Shown in pieces: positions 1 through 6,419 of a stretch of 13,141 bases of DNA. Within the stretch, counting starts at the first letter, position 1, and each line of letters begins with the position of its first letter. Source of the stretch: VGCC01 sp964495555 (GTDB lineage Bacteria > Actinomycetota > Actinomycetes > S36-B12). Where the stretch lies: NCBI GenBank assembly GCA_964495555.1, contig CAZBWA010000051.1, positions 1 through 13,141 on the forward strand, read 5' to 3'. A program made the position numbers and the translations under genes. The notes under the pieces are model-generated. The model did no database searches, had not been told where the DNA came from, and worked only from the letters and a program-made list of their open reading frames with translations.

Positions 1-1
1 C

Positions 2-112
2 GAAGCAGGCATCCATCACGGGTTCCCGGGGAGCCGCCGCCACAGGAGTGGCCGCTGGTACGAGAGCAACACCTGTGACAACCGCTGCGACCACCGCCAC
101 CACTGAACGCAC
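2..112 (-). CDS. 5' end of a gene for a secreted protein (truncated by window edge)
   Basis: Only the first 37 codons are inside the window, so the function cannot be read. The translation starts M-R-S, runs through an uninterrupted hydrophobic stretch of Val/Ala/Leu (about residues 4-18), and ends in Pro-Ala-Ala-Thr-Pro-Val-Ala-Ala-Ala-Pro, a good Sec signal peptide with a plausible cleavage site after an Ala near residues 25-27. A short segment with Met-Asp-Ala-Cys-Phe follows. I chose the GTG at 112-110 because a TATCGT hexamer lies six bases upstream, the leaderless arrangement seen elsewhere in the window. An in-frame GTG at 139-137 is the alternative. The gene is divergent from the ParA-like gene. 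The open reading upstream of parA on the plus strand is best explained as the shadow of this gene. The signal peptide is seen directly; that the gene is real is inference. Confidence 0.5.
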   Translation of the reverse strand, partial: MRSVVAVVAAVVTGVALVPAATPVAAAPREPVMDACF

Positions 113-118
113 CCCAGC

Positions 119-124
119 ACGATA
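119..124 (-). promoter_or_regulatory. Probable -10 element of the truncated secreted-protein gene
   Basis: TATCGT on the minus strand is followed by six bases and then GTG, which would put the transcription start at or next to the start codon. No clear -35 is visible. Confidence 0.4.
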
Positions 125-179
125 CGGGGAGTCGGTCACCCGGCTTGTGCCGGTCGGACGCTCCCGACAGACTCGGCCC

Positions 180-917
180 ATGCCAACCGTCAGCGTCCTC
201 AGCCTCAAAGGTGGTGTCGGCAAGACCTCCGTCGTTCTCGGCCTCGCCGGCGATCTCGATCCGCAGGGGAACGCGACGTCGTTGCTCAAGGCGCACAAGA
301 CGCGCACCACCGTCGCCGACGTTCTCGGGCACCCCACCCGCGAGACGTTGGAGAAGGCACTCACCCCCTGTGACTGGGAGGTCGCACCGGGTGAGGTCGA
401 CGTCCTCCCCGGACATTCCTCGGTGATCCGCTTCGACGCCTGGACCGGCGGTGCATGGCGGCCGAAGTTGGCGAAGGCTCTGTCACACCTCGATGGCTAC
501 GACCTGGTGCTGATCGACTGCCCGCCGTCACTCGGTGCGCTGACCCGAGAGGCACTGGCAGCCTCGGACCTCGCTCTGGTCGTCACCACACCATCCTTCT
601 TCGGCGCGCAGGGTGTGGAACGCGCGATGGCGGAAATCGATGAGATTCGCAAGAGCGTGAACCCACAGCTCGAACTCGCGGGCATCATCGTCAACCGCGT
701 CCGCTCCGTGGCCGAGGAACACACCTACCGCAACAAGGAACTCGTCGAGATCTACGGACGCACCACATTGTTCAAGCCGTCGATCCCGGACCGGATCGCC
801 GTGCAGCAGGCGGAGGGATTCGGTCAGCCCGTGCAGTTGGTGCGCACAGCCGGCGGTCGGGAGGTCGCCGACATCTTCGACACGTACCTGACTGCCCTGC
901 TGCGCAAAGGTGCGTGA
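180..917 (+). CDS. ParA/MinD-family ATPase, with an apparent internal deletion
   Basis: This is a deviant Walker-type ATPase of the ParA/Soj family (245 aa), whose members use ATP-driven dimerisation to position DNA or cell-surface cargo. Visible motifs are the deviant Walker A KGGVGKT (residues 10-16), DLDPQGN (25-31) and the Walker B-like DLVLIDCPPSLG (108-119), and the C-terminal half looks complete. The oddity is the spacing: in the family the P-loop helix is followed by about 15 residues, including strand beta-2, before the DxDPQGN box, but here LGLAG runs straight into DLDPQGN. No stop or frameshift is involved, so any loss is in frame. The start is the ATG at 180, because residues before it match no ParA N-terminus; CAGACT at 168-173, six bases upstream, is a weak -10 candidate. 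No parB is next to it, so it is probably an orphan ParA rather than the chromosomal ParAB. Activity is doubtful without beta-2. Confidence 0.85.
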   Translation: MPTVSVLSLKGGVGKTSVVLGLAGDLDPQGNATSLLKAHKTRTTVADVLGHPTRETLEKALTPCDWEVAPGEVDVLPGHSSVIRFDAWTGGAWRPKLAKALSHLDGYDLVLIDCPPSLGALTREALAASDLALVVTTPSFFGAQGVERAMAEIDEIRKSVNPQLELAGIIVNRVRSVAEEHTYRNKELVEIYGRTTLFKPSIPDRIAVQQAEGFGQPVQLVRTAGGREVADIFDTYLTALLRKGA

Positions 918-922
918 GTCGA

Positions 923-1621
923 TTACTTCCCGGGTTTGAGCACCCTGCGGTCAACAACGATTGCCACGGCGATCGCGAACGACAGCATTCCAATCGAGAG
1001 CACCACGAGCCATCCGCCGACGTTCCCGGCACCCGTGATGTTCTCCGGATCGTCCGGACACATGCCCAGCCCGCACTCCGGCAGAACGCTGATTCCGATC
1101 ACCAGGAGGTCGAGGAACACCCAGATGATGCCGGTGAGCGCGGCGATGCGGAACCAACTGCGCTGGTAGCGCAGCCCTGTGTCAGGGGACTCGAACGGCT
1201 TGTTCCACAACAACATGAATGCGCACCCGACGATCGCCACGGCGAATGTGATGAAGGCCCACGTGTAGAGGTGGTACCCGAGAACCGCGGGACCATAACC
1301 AGGATCGTTCGGATCGGCGATGTGCAGGAGGATCTGGCGGGTGCTGCCGGCCCCACCGACCATCGCAGCGAGGATGCTCAGCGCGTAGTGCGCGGGCTTC
1401 ATTCCCCAGAGCAGGTTCATCACGGGCCCGATGGCCAGTCCGATCATCGCGGAGCGCTGGATCAGACACAGGGGACACGGTTGCTCCCCGACTCCGAGTT
1501 GCAGATGCAGGGACCCGGCAAGCACCCCGATCAGCGCGAAGAGGGCGAGCACGTTGATGACCCGCGCAATCTGCGTTTCCCTGGCGACCAATGCGCGCTC
1601 GGTGTTGCTGATGATGTTCAT
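923..1621 (-). CDS. DsbB-type disulfide bond formation membrane protein, six predicted helices
   Basis: This is a membrane oxidoreductase of the DsbB family (232 aa), which re-oxidises a DsbA-type thiol oxidase and passes electrons to quinone. The first external loop carries the redox CPLC motif (C49, C52) followed by the family's Q-R (LCLIQR). Hydrophobic segments lie near residues 20-40, 54-75, 78-96, 115-139, 158-182 and 202-225, giving six helices where E. coli DsbB has four. The loop between helices 3 and 4, which holds the second cysteine pair in E. coli DsbB, has no cysteine. Instead C183 and C188 (PECGLGMC) sit between helices 5 and 6, on the same predicted face as CPLC. The gene follows the small membrane protein gene by seven bases, with GAGGG ahead of the ATG, and almost certainly forms an operon with it. 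Its stop is five bases from that of parA on the other strand. No dsbA is visible. Confidence 0.85.
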   Translation of the reverse strand: MNIISNTERALVARETQIARVINVLALFALIGVLAGSLHLQLGVGEQPCPLCLIQRSAMIGLAIGPVMNLLWGMKPAHYALSILAAMVGGAGSTRQILLHIADPNDPGYGPAVLGYHLYTWAFITFAVAIVGCAFMLLWNKPFESPDTGLRYQRSWFRIAALTGIIWVFLDLLVIGISVLPECGLGMCPDDPENITGAGNVGGWLVVLSIGMLSFAIAVAIVVDRRVLKPGK

Positions 1622-1628
1622 GTCGCCC

Positions 1629-1781
1629 TCAGAAGTTCAGCGGGATCGGGTCGGTCATGTGACCAACGAGAAGAACGAGGGTCCACACCATCGCCACGAT
1701 GGCCAAGGTGGGAACCCAGGCCCGCCGCATGAAGATGCCGATGAACACGAGGAACCAGAGCACGAACATGGAAAACATCAC
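1629..1781 (-). CDS. Small membrane protein (50 aa) co-transcribed with the dsbB-like gene
   Basis: This short gene begins GTG-ATG and encodes 50 residues. A hydrophobic helix covers about residues 2-17, two arginines follow (RR at 19-20), then a second hydrophobic helix (about 22-40), and the tail is GHMTDPIPLNF. It therefore looks like a two-helix hairpin membrane protein. The stop is seven bases before the dsbB start, so translation is probably coupled. The HMTD-P-L-x-F tail and the position next to dsbB resemble, from memory, the small family annotated as DUF5993; this needs a profile search. GTG at 1781 is preferred over ATG at 1778 because TAGGGT lies exactly six bases upstream of it. 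The role is unknown; an accessory subunit of the DsbB-type enzyme is a reasonable inference only. Confidence 0.7.
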   Translation of the reverse strand: MMFSMFVLWFLVFIGIFMRRAWVPTLAIVAMVWTLVLLVGHMTDPIPLNF

Positions 1782-1787
1782 GGGTTC

Positions 1788-1793
1788 ACCCTA
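1788..1793 (-). promoter_or_regulatory. -10 element of the small membrane protein / dsbB operon
   Basis: TAGGGT on the minus strand is six bases upstream of GTG 1781 and predicts a leaderless transcript. It lies within the perfect palindrome CCCTAGGG (1789-1796). Confidence 0.55.
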
Positions 1794-1872
1794 GGGCCGC
1801 GTGAGGGCACCGGAGCGGTTATCCGATGACGTGGTGGTGAACGGATCGCGCGCCCAAAGTCGCGTCAGGCCC

Positions 1873-1878
1873 TAGGCT
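1873..1878 (+). promoter_or_regulatory. Probable -10 element of the pntAA-pntAB-pntB operon
   Basis: TAGGCT would start transcription near 1885, leaving a leader of about 23 bases that contains a strong ribosome binding site (AAGGAGAG, 1893-1900) seven bases before the GTG start. The hexamer sits in GGCCCTAGG, a string also present (minus strand) at the dsbB operon promoter about 80 bases away. Confidence 0.5.
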
Positions 1879-1907
1879 CGCGGTCTGTACCGAAGGAGAG
1901 GCCCAGC

Positions 1908-3047
1908 GTGAAGATCGTCATCCCCGCGGAGTCGCGCCCGGGTGAGAAGCGGGTGGCGATGGTCCCCTCCGTCGTGAAGAAGTTCACCGCCCTCGGCCTC
2001 GACGTCGTCGTCGAATCCGGTGCCGGCACCCAGGCCTTCGCCCCGGATGCCGCCTACGTCGAGGCGGGGGCACGGATCGCCGGTGGTGCCGATTTCGATG
2101 GCGAGTTGGGCACCGCGGATGTCGTGGCATCCGTTCGTCCCCTCGATCCGGACCGGGTTCGGCAGATGCGCCGCGGCGGCGTGACCATCTCCTTTCTCTC
2201 CCCCGGATCGGACACCGCGACCATCGCGGCGATGCGCGACGCCGGAGTGACGGGCCTGTCCTTCGATGTCCTCCCGCGTATCTCCCGCGCGCAGAGCATG
2301 GATGCGTTGACCTCCCAGGCACTGGTCACCGGGTATCGCGCCTCCCTGGTGGGTGCGGAGTTACTGCCCAGCTTCTTCCCCCTCTTCATGACCGCCGCGG
2401 GCACGATTCAGCCCGCGAAGGTCCTCGTGCTGGGTGCCGGTGTCGCGGGGCTCCAGGCCATCGCCACCGCGAAGCGCCTGGGCGCGAAGGTGTCCGCCTA
2501 CGACGTCCGCCCTGCGAGTGCTGACGAAGTGAAGTCGATGGGCGCAACGTTCATCACACTGGAACTCGAGGCGCTCGAGGGATCGGGCGGGTACGCCCGG
2601 GAGATGACCGAGGAGCGCGCCGCGCGGCAACGCGAACTGCTCGCTCCCCACATCGCGGAGAGCGACGTCCTGATCACCACGGCGGCCGTCCCCGGACGCC
2701 AAGCGCCGCTCCTCGTCACCCGTGCGATGGTCGAAGGCATGAAGCCGGGTGCCGTCGTCGTCGACCTCGCGAGTGAGACCGGGGGCAATGTCGAGGGATC
2801 CGTTGCGGGGGAGGTCGTGCATGTCGGCCAGGTGTCGGTCTGGGGCGGGAAAGACGTCGCCTCCGAGATGCCGGTGCACGCATCCCAGCTGTATGCGATG
2901 AACGTCCTCGCATTGCTCGGCCTCCTGGTCAAGGACGATGCGATCACCGTGGACCTGGAGGACGAGGTTCTCGACGGGTGCGCGGTGGTCTTCAACGGTG
3001 ACGTCCGCAACGACGCGGCACGCGCCGCACTGCAGGGAGGTGCCTGA
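1908..3047 (+). CDS. pntAA: NAD(P) transhydrogenase, soluble alpha-1 subunit (domain I)
   Basis: This is the NAD(H)-binding domain I of the proton-translocating transhydrogenase, which uses the proton gradient to reduce NADP+ with NADH. It has 379 aa, normal for the split-alpha form, and acts on the cytoplasmic face bound to PntAB/PntB. The N-terminus (IPAESRPGEKRVAMVP) is typical of the alanine dehydrogenase/PNT superfamily. RISRAQSMDALTSQ (124-137) is the conserved domain-I loop, GAGVAG (176-181) is the Rossmann glycine motif, and ITTAAVPGRQAP (256-267) is the mobile-loop region. DLASETGGN (286-294) and an intact C-terminus follow. The GTG start is fixed by AAGGAGAG seven bases upstream and by the family N-terminus. 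It is first in a tight three-gene operon, with pntAB starting two bases after its stop. It lacks domain II, which is the separate next gene. Confidence 0.95.
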   Translation: MKIVIPAESRPGEKRVAMVPSVVKKFTALGLDVVVESGAGTQAFAPDAAYVEAGARIAGGADFDGELGTADVVASVRPLDPDRVRQMRRGGVTISFLSPGSDTATIAAMRDAGVTGLSFDVLPRISRAQSMDALTSQALVTGYRASLVGAELLPSFFPLFMTAAGTIQPAKVLVLGAGVAGLQAIATAKRLGAKVSAYDVRPASADEVKSMGATFITLELEALEGSGGYAREMTEERAARQRELLAPHIAESDVLITTAAVPGRQAPLLVTRAMVEGMKPGAVVVDLASETGGNVEGSVAGEVVHVGQVSVWGGKDVASEMPVHASQLYAMNVLALLGLLVKDDAITVDLEDEVLDGCAVVFNGDVRNDAARAALQGGA

Positions 3048-3049
3048 GC

Positions 3050-3355
3050 ATGGATGGCGTGGCATTGCTGACCATCTTCATTCTGAGCATCTTCGTGGGA
3101 TTCGAAGTGGTCTCGAAAGTCTCCACGGTGCTGCACACCCCGCTCATGTCCGGGGCCAACGCGATCCACGGCGTCGTGGTCATGGGCGCGATCATCGTCG
3201 CGGGTAAGGCGACGAACGCCCTTGAGTTGAGTATCGCCCTCGTCGCGGTCCTGCTCGGTGCGATCAACCTGGTCGGTGGATTCGTCGTCACCGATCGCAT
3301 GCTGGAGATGTTCAAGCCGAAGAAGGCCACCGGCAAAGAGGGTGGTGCGGCGTGA
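3050..3355 (+). CDS. pntAB: NAD(P) transhydrogenase, membrane alpha-2 subunit
   Basis: This 101-residue integral membrane protein supplies the alpha part of the proton channel domain (dII). It has three hydrophobic segments (about 4-20, 38-53 and 57-80) and the family-conserved VSTVLHTPLMSGANAIHG stretch (24-41) between helices 1 and 2. The C-terminal tail is charged (KPKKATGKEG) and cytoplasmic by the positive-inside rule. The start ATG lies two bases after the pntAA stop. The end overlaps the pntB start by four bases (GTGA), so the three subunits are probably translationally coupled. Confidence 0.93.
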   Translation: MDGVALLTIFILSIFVGFEVVSKVSTVLHTPLMSGANAIHGVVVMGAIIVAGKATNALELSIALVAVLLGAINLVGGFVVTDRMLEMFKPKKATGKEGGAA

Positions 3356-4740
3356 GCGAGGTCCACACCGACCCCATCTGGGTCCAACTCGCGTACCTCG
3401 TCGCCGCGGTGCTGTTCATCATCGCGCTTAAGAGCATGTCGTCACCGCGCACCGCACGCTCGGGTGTCCTCATCGGCGCGACCGGAGCACTGCTCGCCAC
3501 CGTGGTCCTCTTCTTCAGCGGCATTGAGTTGCTCAACCTCGGATTGATCCTGGGATTCCTGGCCGTCGGTTCGATCATCGGCTGGGTCGCCGCCCGCAGG
3601 GTGAAGATGACCGCGATGCCGCAGTTGGTCGCTTTGTTCAACGGTGTCGGTGGCGGTGCCGCGGCCCTCATCGCCGTCGTCGAATACTTCGAGGTCGGAT
3701 CGAGTGACCTGCTGTTCCTGATCTTCACCGTGGCCACCGTGATCGTCGGATCGATCGCCTTCAGTGGCTCCATCGTCACGTTCCTGAAACTGCAGGAGTT
3801 GATGACCACCCGGCCGGTGATCATCCCGTTGGGCAAGTGGGTCACGATCCTCATCGCCGTCGGAACCCTGCTGGCGGGTATCTCCCTCGTCGTTCAGCCG
3901 CAGGACTGGCTCCTCGTCCTGCTCCTCGTGCTCTCCCTGATCTTCGGGGTGCTGTTCGTTCTGCCCGTGGGCGGCGCGGACGTCCCCATCGTCATCTCGC
4001 TGCTCAATGCGCTCACCGGTTTGGCGGTCGCGGCGTCGGGCTACGTCCTCGACAACGTGCTGCTGCTGATCGCGGGCACACTCGTGGGTGCCTCGGGCAC
4101 CCTGCTCACCAACCTGATGGCGAAGGCGATGGGTCGCCCGCTCACGTCCACCCTGTTCGGCGCGTTCTCCGGCACGACGGCGGGGAGCACCTCAGCGGGC
4201 AGTGATCGCCCGGTGCGTTCTGCATCGCCGAACGACGTCGCGATCATGCTCGGTTTCGCCTCCAAGGTGATCCTCGTGCCCGGCTACGGCCTCGCGGTGG
4301 CGCAAGCGCAGAGCACGTTGCGGGAGCTCGCCGACCTGTTGACCGAGAAGGGCATCGAAGTCGACTACGCCATCCATCCCGTCGCCGGCCGCATGCCCGG
4401 TCACATGAACGTGCTGCTCGCCGAGGCGAACGTGCCCTACGAGCAACTCAAGGAGATGGACGAGATCAACCCCGAGTTCTCCTCCACCGATGTCGTGCTC
4501 GTCGTCGGCGCCAACGACGTCGTCAATCCGGCGGCCCGCACCGACACGTCCGCACCCATCTACGGCATGCCCATCTTGAATGTGGATCAGGCTCAGCAGG
4601 TGGTGTTCTTGAAGCGATCGATGCGTCCGGGCTTCGCCGGGATCGAGAACGAGATCCTCTACGACCCGAAGACCACTCTGCTCTTCGGTGATGCGAAGGA
4701 CTCGCTCACGAAGGTCGTCGCCGCGCTGAAGACCGTCTAG
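3352..4740 (+). CDS. pntB: NAD(P) transhydrogenase, beta subunit (membrane domain plus NADP domain III)
   Basis: This subunit (462 aa) contains most of the proton channel and the NADP(H)-binding domain III. About eight or nine hydrophobic segments occupy residues 10-275, including LFNGVGGGAAAL (95-106) and GASGTLLTNLMAKAMGRPL (246-264), both typical of PntB. A hydrophilic linker (280-295) leads to domain III: VPGYGLAVAQAQ (309-320), VAGRMPGHMNVLLAEANVPY (344-363), VGANDVVNPAA (385-395), YGMPIL (404-409), KRSM (421-424) and FGDAK (445-449). The length and all nucleotide-binding motifs are normal. The start is GTG at 3352, overlapping the pntAB stop. The TAG stop shares the CTAG palindrome at 4737-4740 with the stop of upp on the other strand, leaving no room for a terminator between them. 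Confidence 0.95.
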   Translation: MSEVHTDPIWVQLAYLVAAVLFIIALKSMSSPRTARSGVLIGATGALLATVVLFFSGIELLNLGLILGFLAVGSIIGWVAARRVKMTAMPQLVALFNGVGGGAAALIAVVEYFEVGSSDLLFLIFTVATVIVGSIAFSGSIVTFLKLQELMTTRPVIIPLGKWVTILIAVGTLLAGISLVVQPQDWLLVLLLVLSLIFGVLFVLPVGGADVPIVISLLNALTGLAVAASGYVLDNVLLLIAGTLVGASGTLLTNLMAKAMGRPLTSTLFGAFSGTTAGSTSAGSDRPVRSASPNDVAIMLGFASKVILVPGYGLAVAQAQSTLRELADLLTEKGIEVDYAIHPVAGRMPGHMNVLLAEANVPYEQLKEMDEINPEFSSTDVVLVVGANDVVNPAARTDTSAPIYGMPILNVDQAQQVVFLKRSMRPGFAGIENEILYDPKTTLLFGDAKDSLTKVVAALKTV

Positions 4741-5378
4741 TCCGCGACGCCGTAGAGGCGATCCCCGGCGTCGCCGAGCCCGGGGACGATGTAGCCCTTC
4801 TCATTGAGGCGCTCGTCGAGTGCCGCGGTGACCACGGTGACCTTCGCATCGGATGTGCCGTAGGCCTCTTCGAGTCGGGCGAGGCCTTCGGGGGCGGCGA
4901 GAAGGCAGATCGCCGTGACGTCCTTGGCCCCACGCTCGAGCAGGATGTCGATCGCGGCAACGAGGGTGCCTCCGGTGGCCAGCATCGGATCGAGCACGAA
5001 CACCTGACGGTTGTGCAGGTCCGGGGGTAGGCGATCGGCGTAGATCGATGCGCGCAGTGAGTGCTCATCGCGCACGAGACCGAGGAAGCCGACCTCGGCC
5101 GTCGGCATCAACTTCACCATGCCGTTGAGCATGCCCAGGCCCGCGCGCAGGATCGGCACGACGAGGGGCTTGGGCTCGGCCAGTTCGACACCCTTCGTCG
5201 GTGCGACCGGTGTGACGATGTCCACGGGATGAACGGTCAGTTTGTCTGTCGCCTCATAGGCCAGGAGGGTTACCAATTCCTCGGCCAGCAACCGGAATGT
5301 CGCCGACGAGGTCTCCTGACGACGCAGGCGTGTGAGTTTGTGGGCGACGAGGGGATGATCGACGACGAGCGTGCGCAT
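4737..5378 (-). CDS. upp: Uracil phosphoribosyltransferase
   Basis: This enzyme makes UMP from uracil and PRPP (pyrimidine salvage, cytoplasm). It has 213 aa, close to the usual 208-210. Motifs are VPILRAGLGM (74-83) in the family's conserved core, the PRPP loop VFVLDPMLATGGTL (126-139), and the C-terminal uracil-binding segment GYIVPGLGDAGDR (195-207). The N-terminus (HPLVAHKLTRLR, HPL then KLT) matches the family, which fixes the ATG start. TACTGT (5386-5391) lies seven bases upstream and there is no ribosome binding site, so a leaderless transcript is likely. The gene is divergent from the TadA-associated gene (58 bases between starts) and convergent with pntB, sharing a CTAG stop. Confidence 0.96.
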   Translation of the reverse strand: MRTLVVDHPLVAHKLTRLRRQETSSATFRLLAEELVTLLAYEATDKLTVHPVDIVTPVAPTKGVELAEPKPLVVPILRAGLGMLNGMVKLMPTAEVGFLGLVRDEHSLRASIYADRLPPDLHNRQVFVLDPMLATGGTLVAAIDILLERGAKDVTAICLLAAPEGLARLEEAYGTSDAKVTVVTAALDERLNEKGYIVPGLGDAGDRLYGVAD

Positions 5379-5385
5379 GGCGGCA

Positions 5386-5391
5386 ACAGTA
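5386..5391 (-). promoter_or_regulatory. -10 element of upp (leaderless)
   Basis: TACTGT on the minus strand is followed by seven bases and the upp ATG, so the predicted transcription start is the first base of the start codon. Confidence 0.55.
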
Positions 5392-5436
5392 GCCGTCTGC
5401 TGGCGACGGGGGGACCCTTCGTGTCACCATCTGCCC

Positions 5437-5925
5437 ATGGCCACGCAAACGGTGACTCCGGATGACGTCGATGTGAGCATGGTCTTCTATCGCGAGGAGG
5501 GCCGTTGGAACGTGGCGGCTCTGCCGGCACGCGGGTCGACGACGATGGACGGCCTGCTCGAGGCGCTGCGTCGATTCCCCGGTGAGGGCGGGGTCATGGG
5601 CGGCGTCGCCGTCGGTGACGAGTTCTTCATCCTCGTGCGCGTGGCCGGCTCGAGCACGCGCGTGATGGTCAGTGACGGTGCCAGCACATTGGACTGGAGT
5701 CTCGCCGACGAAGCCGCGCGACTCGCGGGATACGACGAGGACGATCCCGAGGAGTACGAGCCGGTGGGTGACATCACGCTCCTCGAGGACTTCGGCGTGA
5801 GCGCCGACGACATCGTGACCATCAGCCAGGACGATGAGCTCTATCCCGACGAACAACTCGCGGCGATCGCCCAGCGCGTGGGATGCGGGGATCAGTGGCA
5901 GGTCGCCCTCGACGATGCCCGGTGA
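5437..5925 (+). CDS. TadA-associated conserved actinobacterial protein
   Basis: This acidic 162-residue protein lies directly upstream of tadA and overlaps it by four bases (GTGA). Its position and sequence fit the actinobacterial family named putative tRNA adenosine deaminase-associated protein; biochemical function is not established as far as I know. Visible blocks are VSMVFYREEGRWNVAALP (13-30), TMDGLLEALRRFPGEGG (36-52), a central FFILVR strand, the highly acidic YDEDDPEEYEPVGD (98-111) and a C-terminal GDQWQVALDDAR. No signal peptide or membrane helix is present. The ATG at 5437 is chosen over upstream starts because the preceding residues (rich in W, C, H, R) overlap the upp promoter and look non-coding. 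CACCAT at 5425-5430, six bases upstream, is a weak -10 candidate. Co-translation suggests a role with TadA, as inference. Confidence 0.85.
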   Translation: MATQTVTPDDVDVSMVFYREEGRWNVAALPARGSTTMDGLLEALRRFPGEGGVMGGVAVGDEFFILVRVAGSSTRVMVSDGASTLDWSLADEAARLAGYDEDDPEEYEPVGDITLLEDFGVSADDIVTISQDDELYPDEQLAAIAQRVGCGDQWQVALDDAR

Positions 5926-6377
5926 CCCACGACCACACCGCGCACATGCAGCGCGCACTCGATTTGGCTCGTGAAGCAGGACGACGAGGCGACATCCCCA
6001 TCGGAGCGGTCGTCGTCGATGCCGCGGGCACGGTGATCGGCGAGGGAAGTAACGCCCGCGAACGCGACCACGATCCGACCGCACACGCGGAGATCATCGC
6101 CCTGCGTCAGGCGGCCCAGGTGCGCGGCGACTGGCGCCTCGGTGACTGCACGATGTATGTGACGCTCGAGCCGTGCCCGATGTGCGCGGGCGCCTGCACG
6201 ATGGCCCGCTTGGGGACTCTGGTCATCGGTGCCTGGAATGAGGAGTACGGCGCAGTCGGCTCGCGCTGGGATCTCGTGCGCGATGCGCGTCTCGGCCATC
6301 GCGTCGAAGTGGTGAGCGGGATCGCGAGCGAGGAGTGCGGCGGCCTCGTGCGCTCCTTCCTCGAAGATCGCCGATAA
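5922..6377 (+). CDS. tadA: tRNA(adenine-34) deaminase
   Basis: This enzyme converts the wobble adenosine of tRNA-Arg(ACG) to inosine; it is a zinc-dependent cytidine/deoxycytidylate-family deaminase, usually essential. The protein has 151 aa. HAE (55-57, zinc histidine and catalytic glutamate) and PCPMCAGA (84-91, zinc cysteines C85 and C88) are both intact, preceded by the conserved GDIPIGAVVVD (23-33). The C-terminal helix region GLVRSFLEDRR ends like other TadA proteins. The start is the GTG at 5922, which overlaps the stop of the preceding gene; the earlier in-frame ATG at 5883 would encode an Arg-rich stretch that lies inside the upstream coding sequence. Confidence 0.95.
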   Translation: MTHDHTAHMQRALDLAREAGRRGDIPIGAVVVDAAGTVIGEGSNARERDHDPTAHAEIIALRQAAQVRGDWRLGDCTMYVTLEPCPMCAGACTMARLGTLVIGAWNEEYGAVGSRWDLVRDARLGHRVEVVSGIASEECGGLVRSFLEDRR

Positions 6378-6387
6378 TCCGCGCGGG

Positions 6388-6393
6388 TACAGT
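6388..6393 (+). promoter_or_regulatory. -10 element of the LytR_C-domain gene
   Basis: TACAGT predicts a start near 6400 and a leader of about 20 bases that carries GGAGGGG just before the ATG at 6420. The same hexamer serves the SRP RNA gene at 7306. Confidence 0.5.
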
Positions 6394-6419
6394 GTTTTCG
6401 CTCACAGTGGGGAGGGGAC

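Noticed and set aside
48..179. N-terminal extension of the ParA-like protein from GTG 48
   Set aside because: The extra 44 residues are Thr/Ala-rich without ParA similarity and are the antisense shadow of a signal peptide; ATG 180 gives the normal ParA N-terminus.
914..1732. Long plus-strand open frame (272 codons) opposite dsbB
   Set aside because: The translation is rich in D, H, E, R and Q without domain pattern, as expected for the complement of a GC-rich membrane protein; the minus-strand DsbB motifs are unambiguous.
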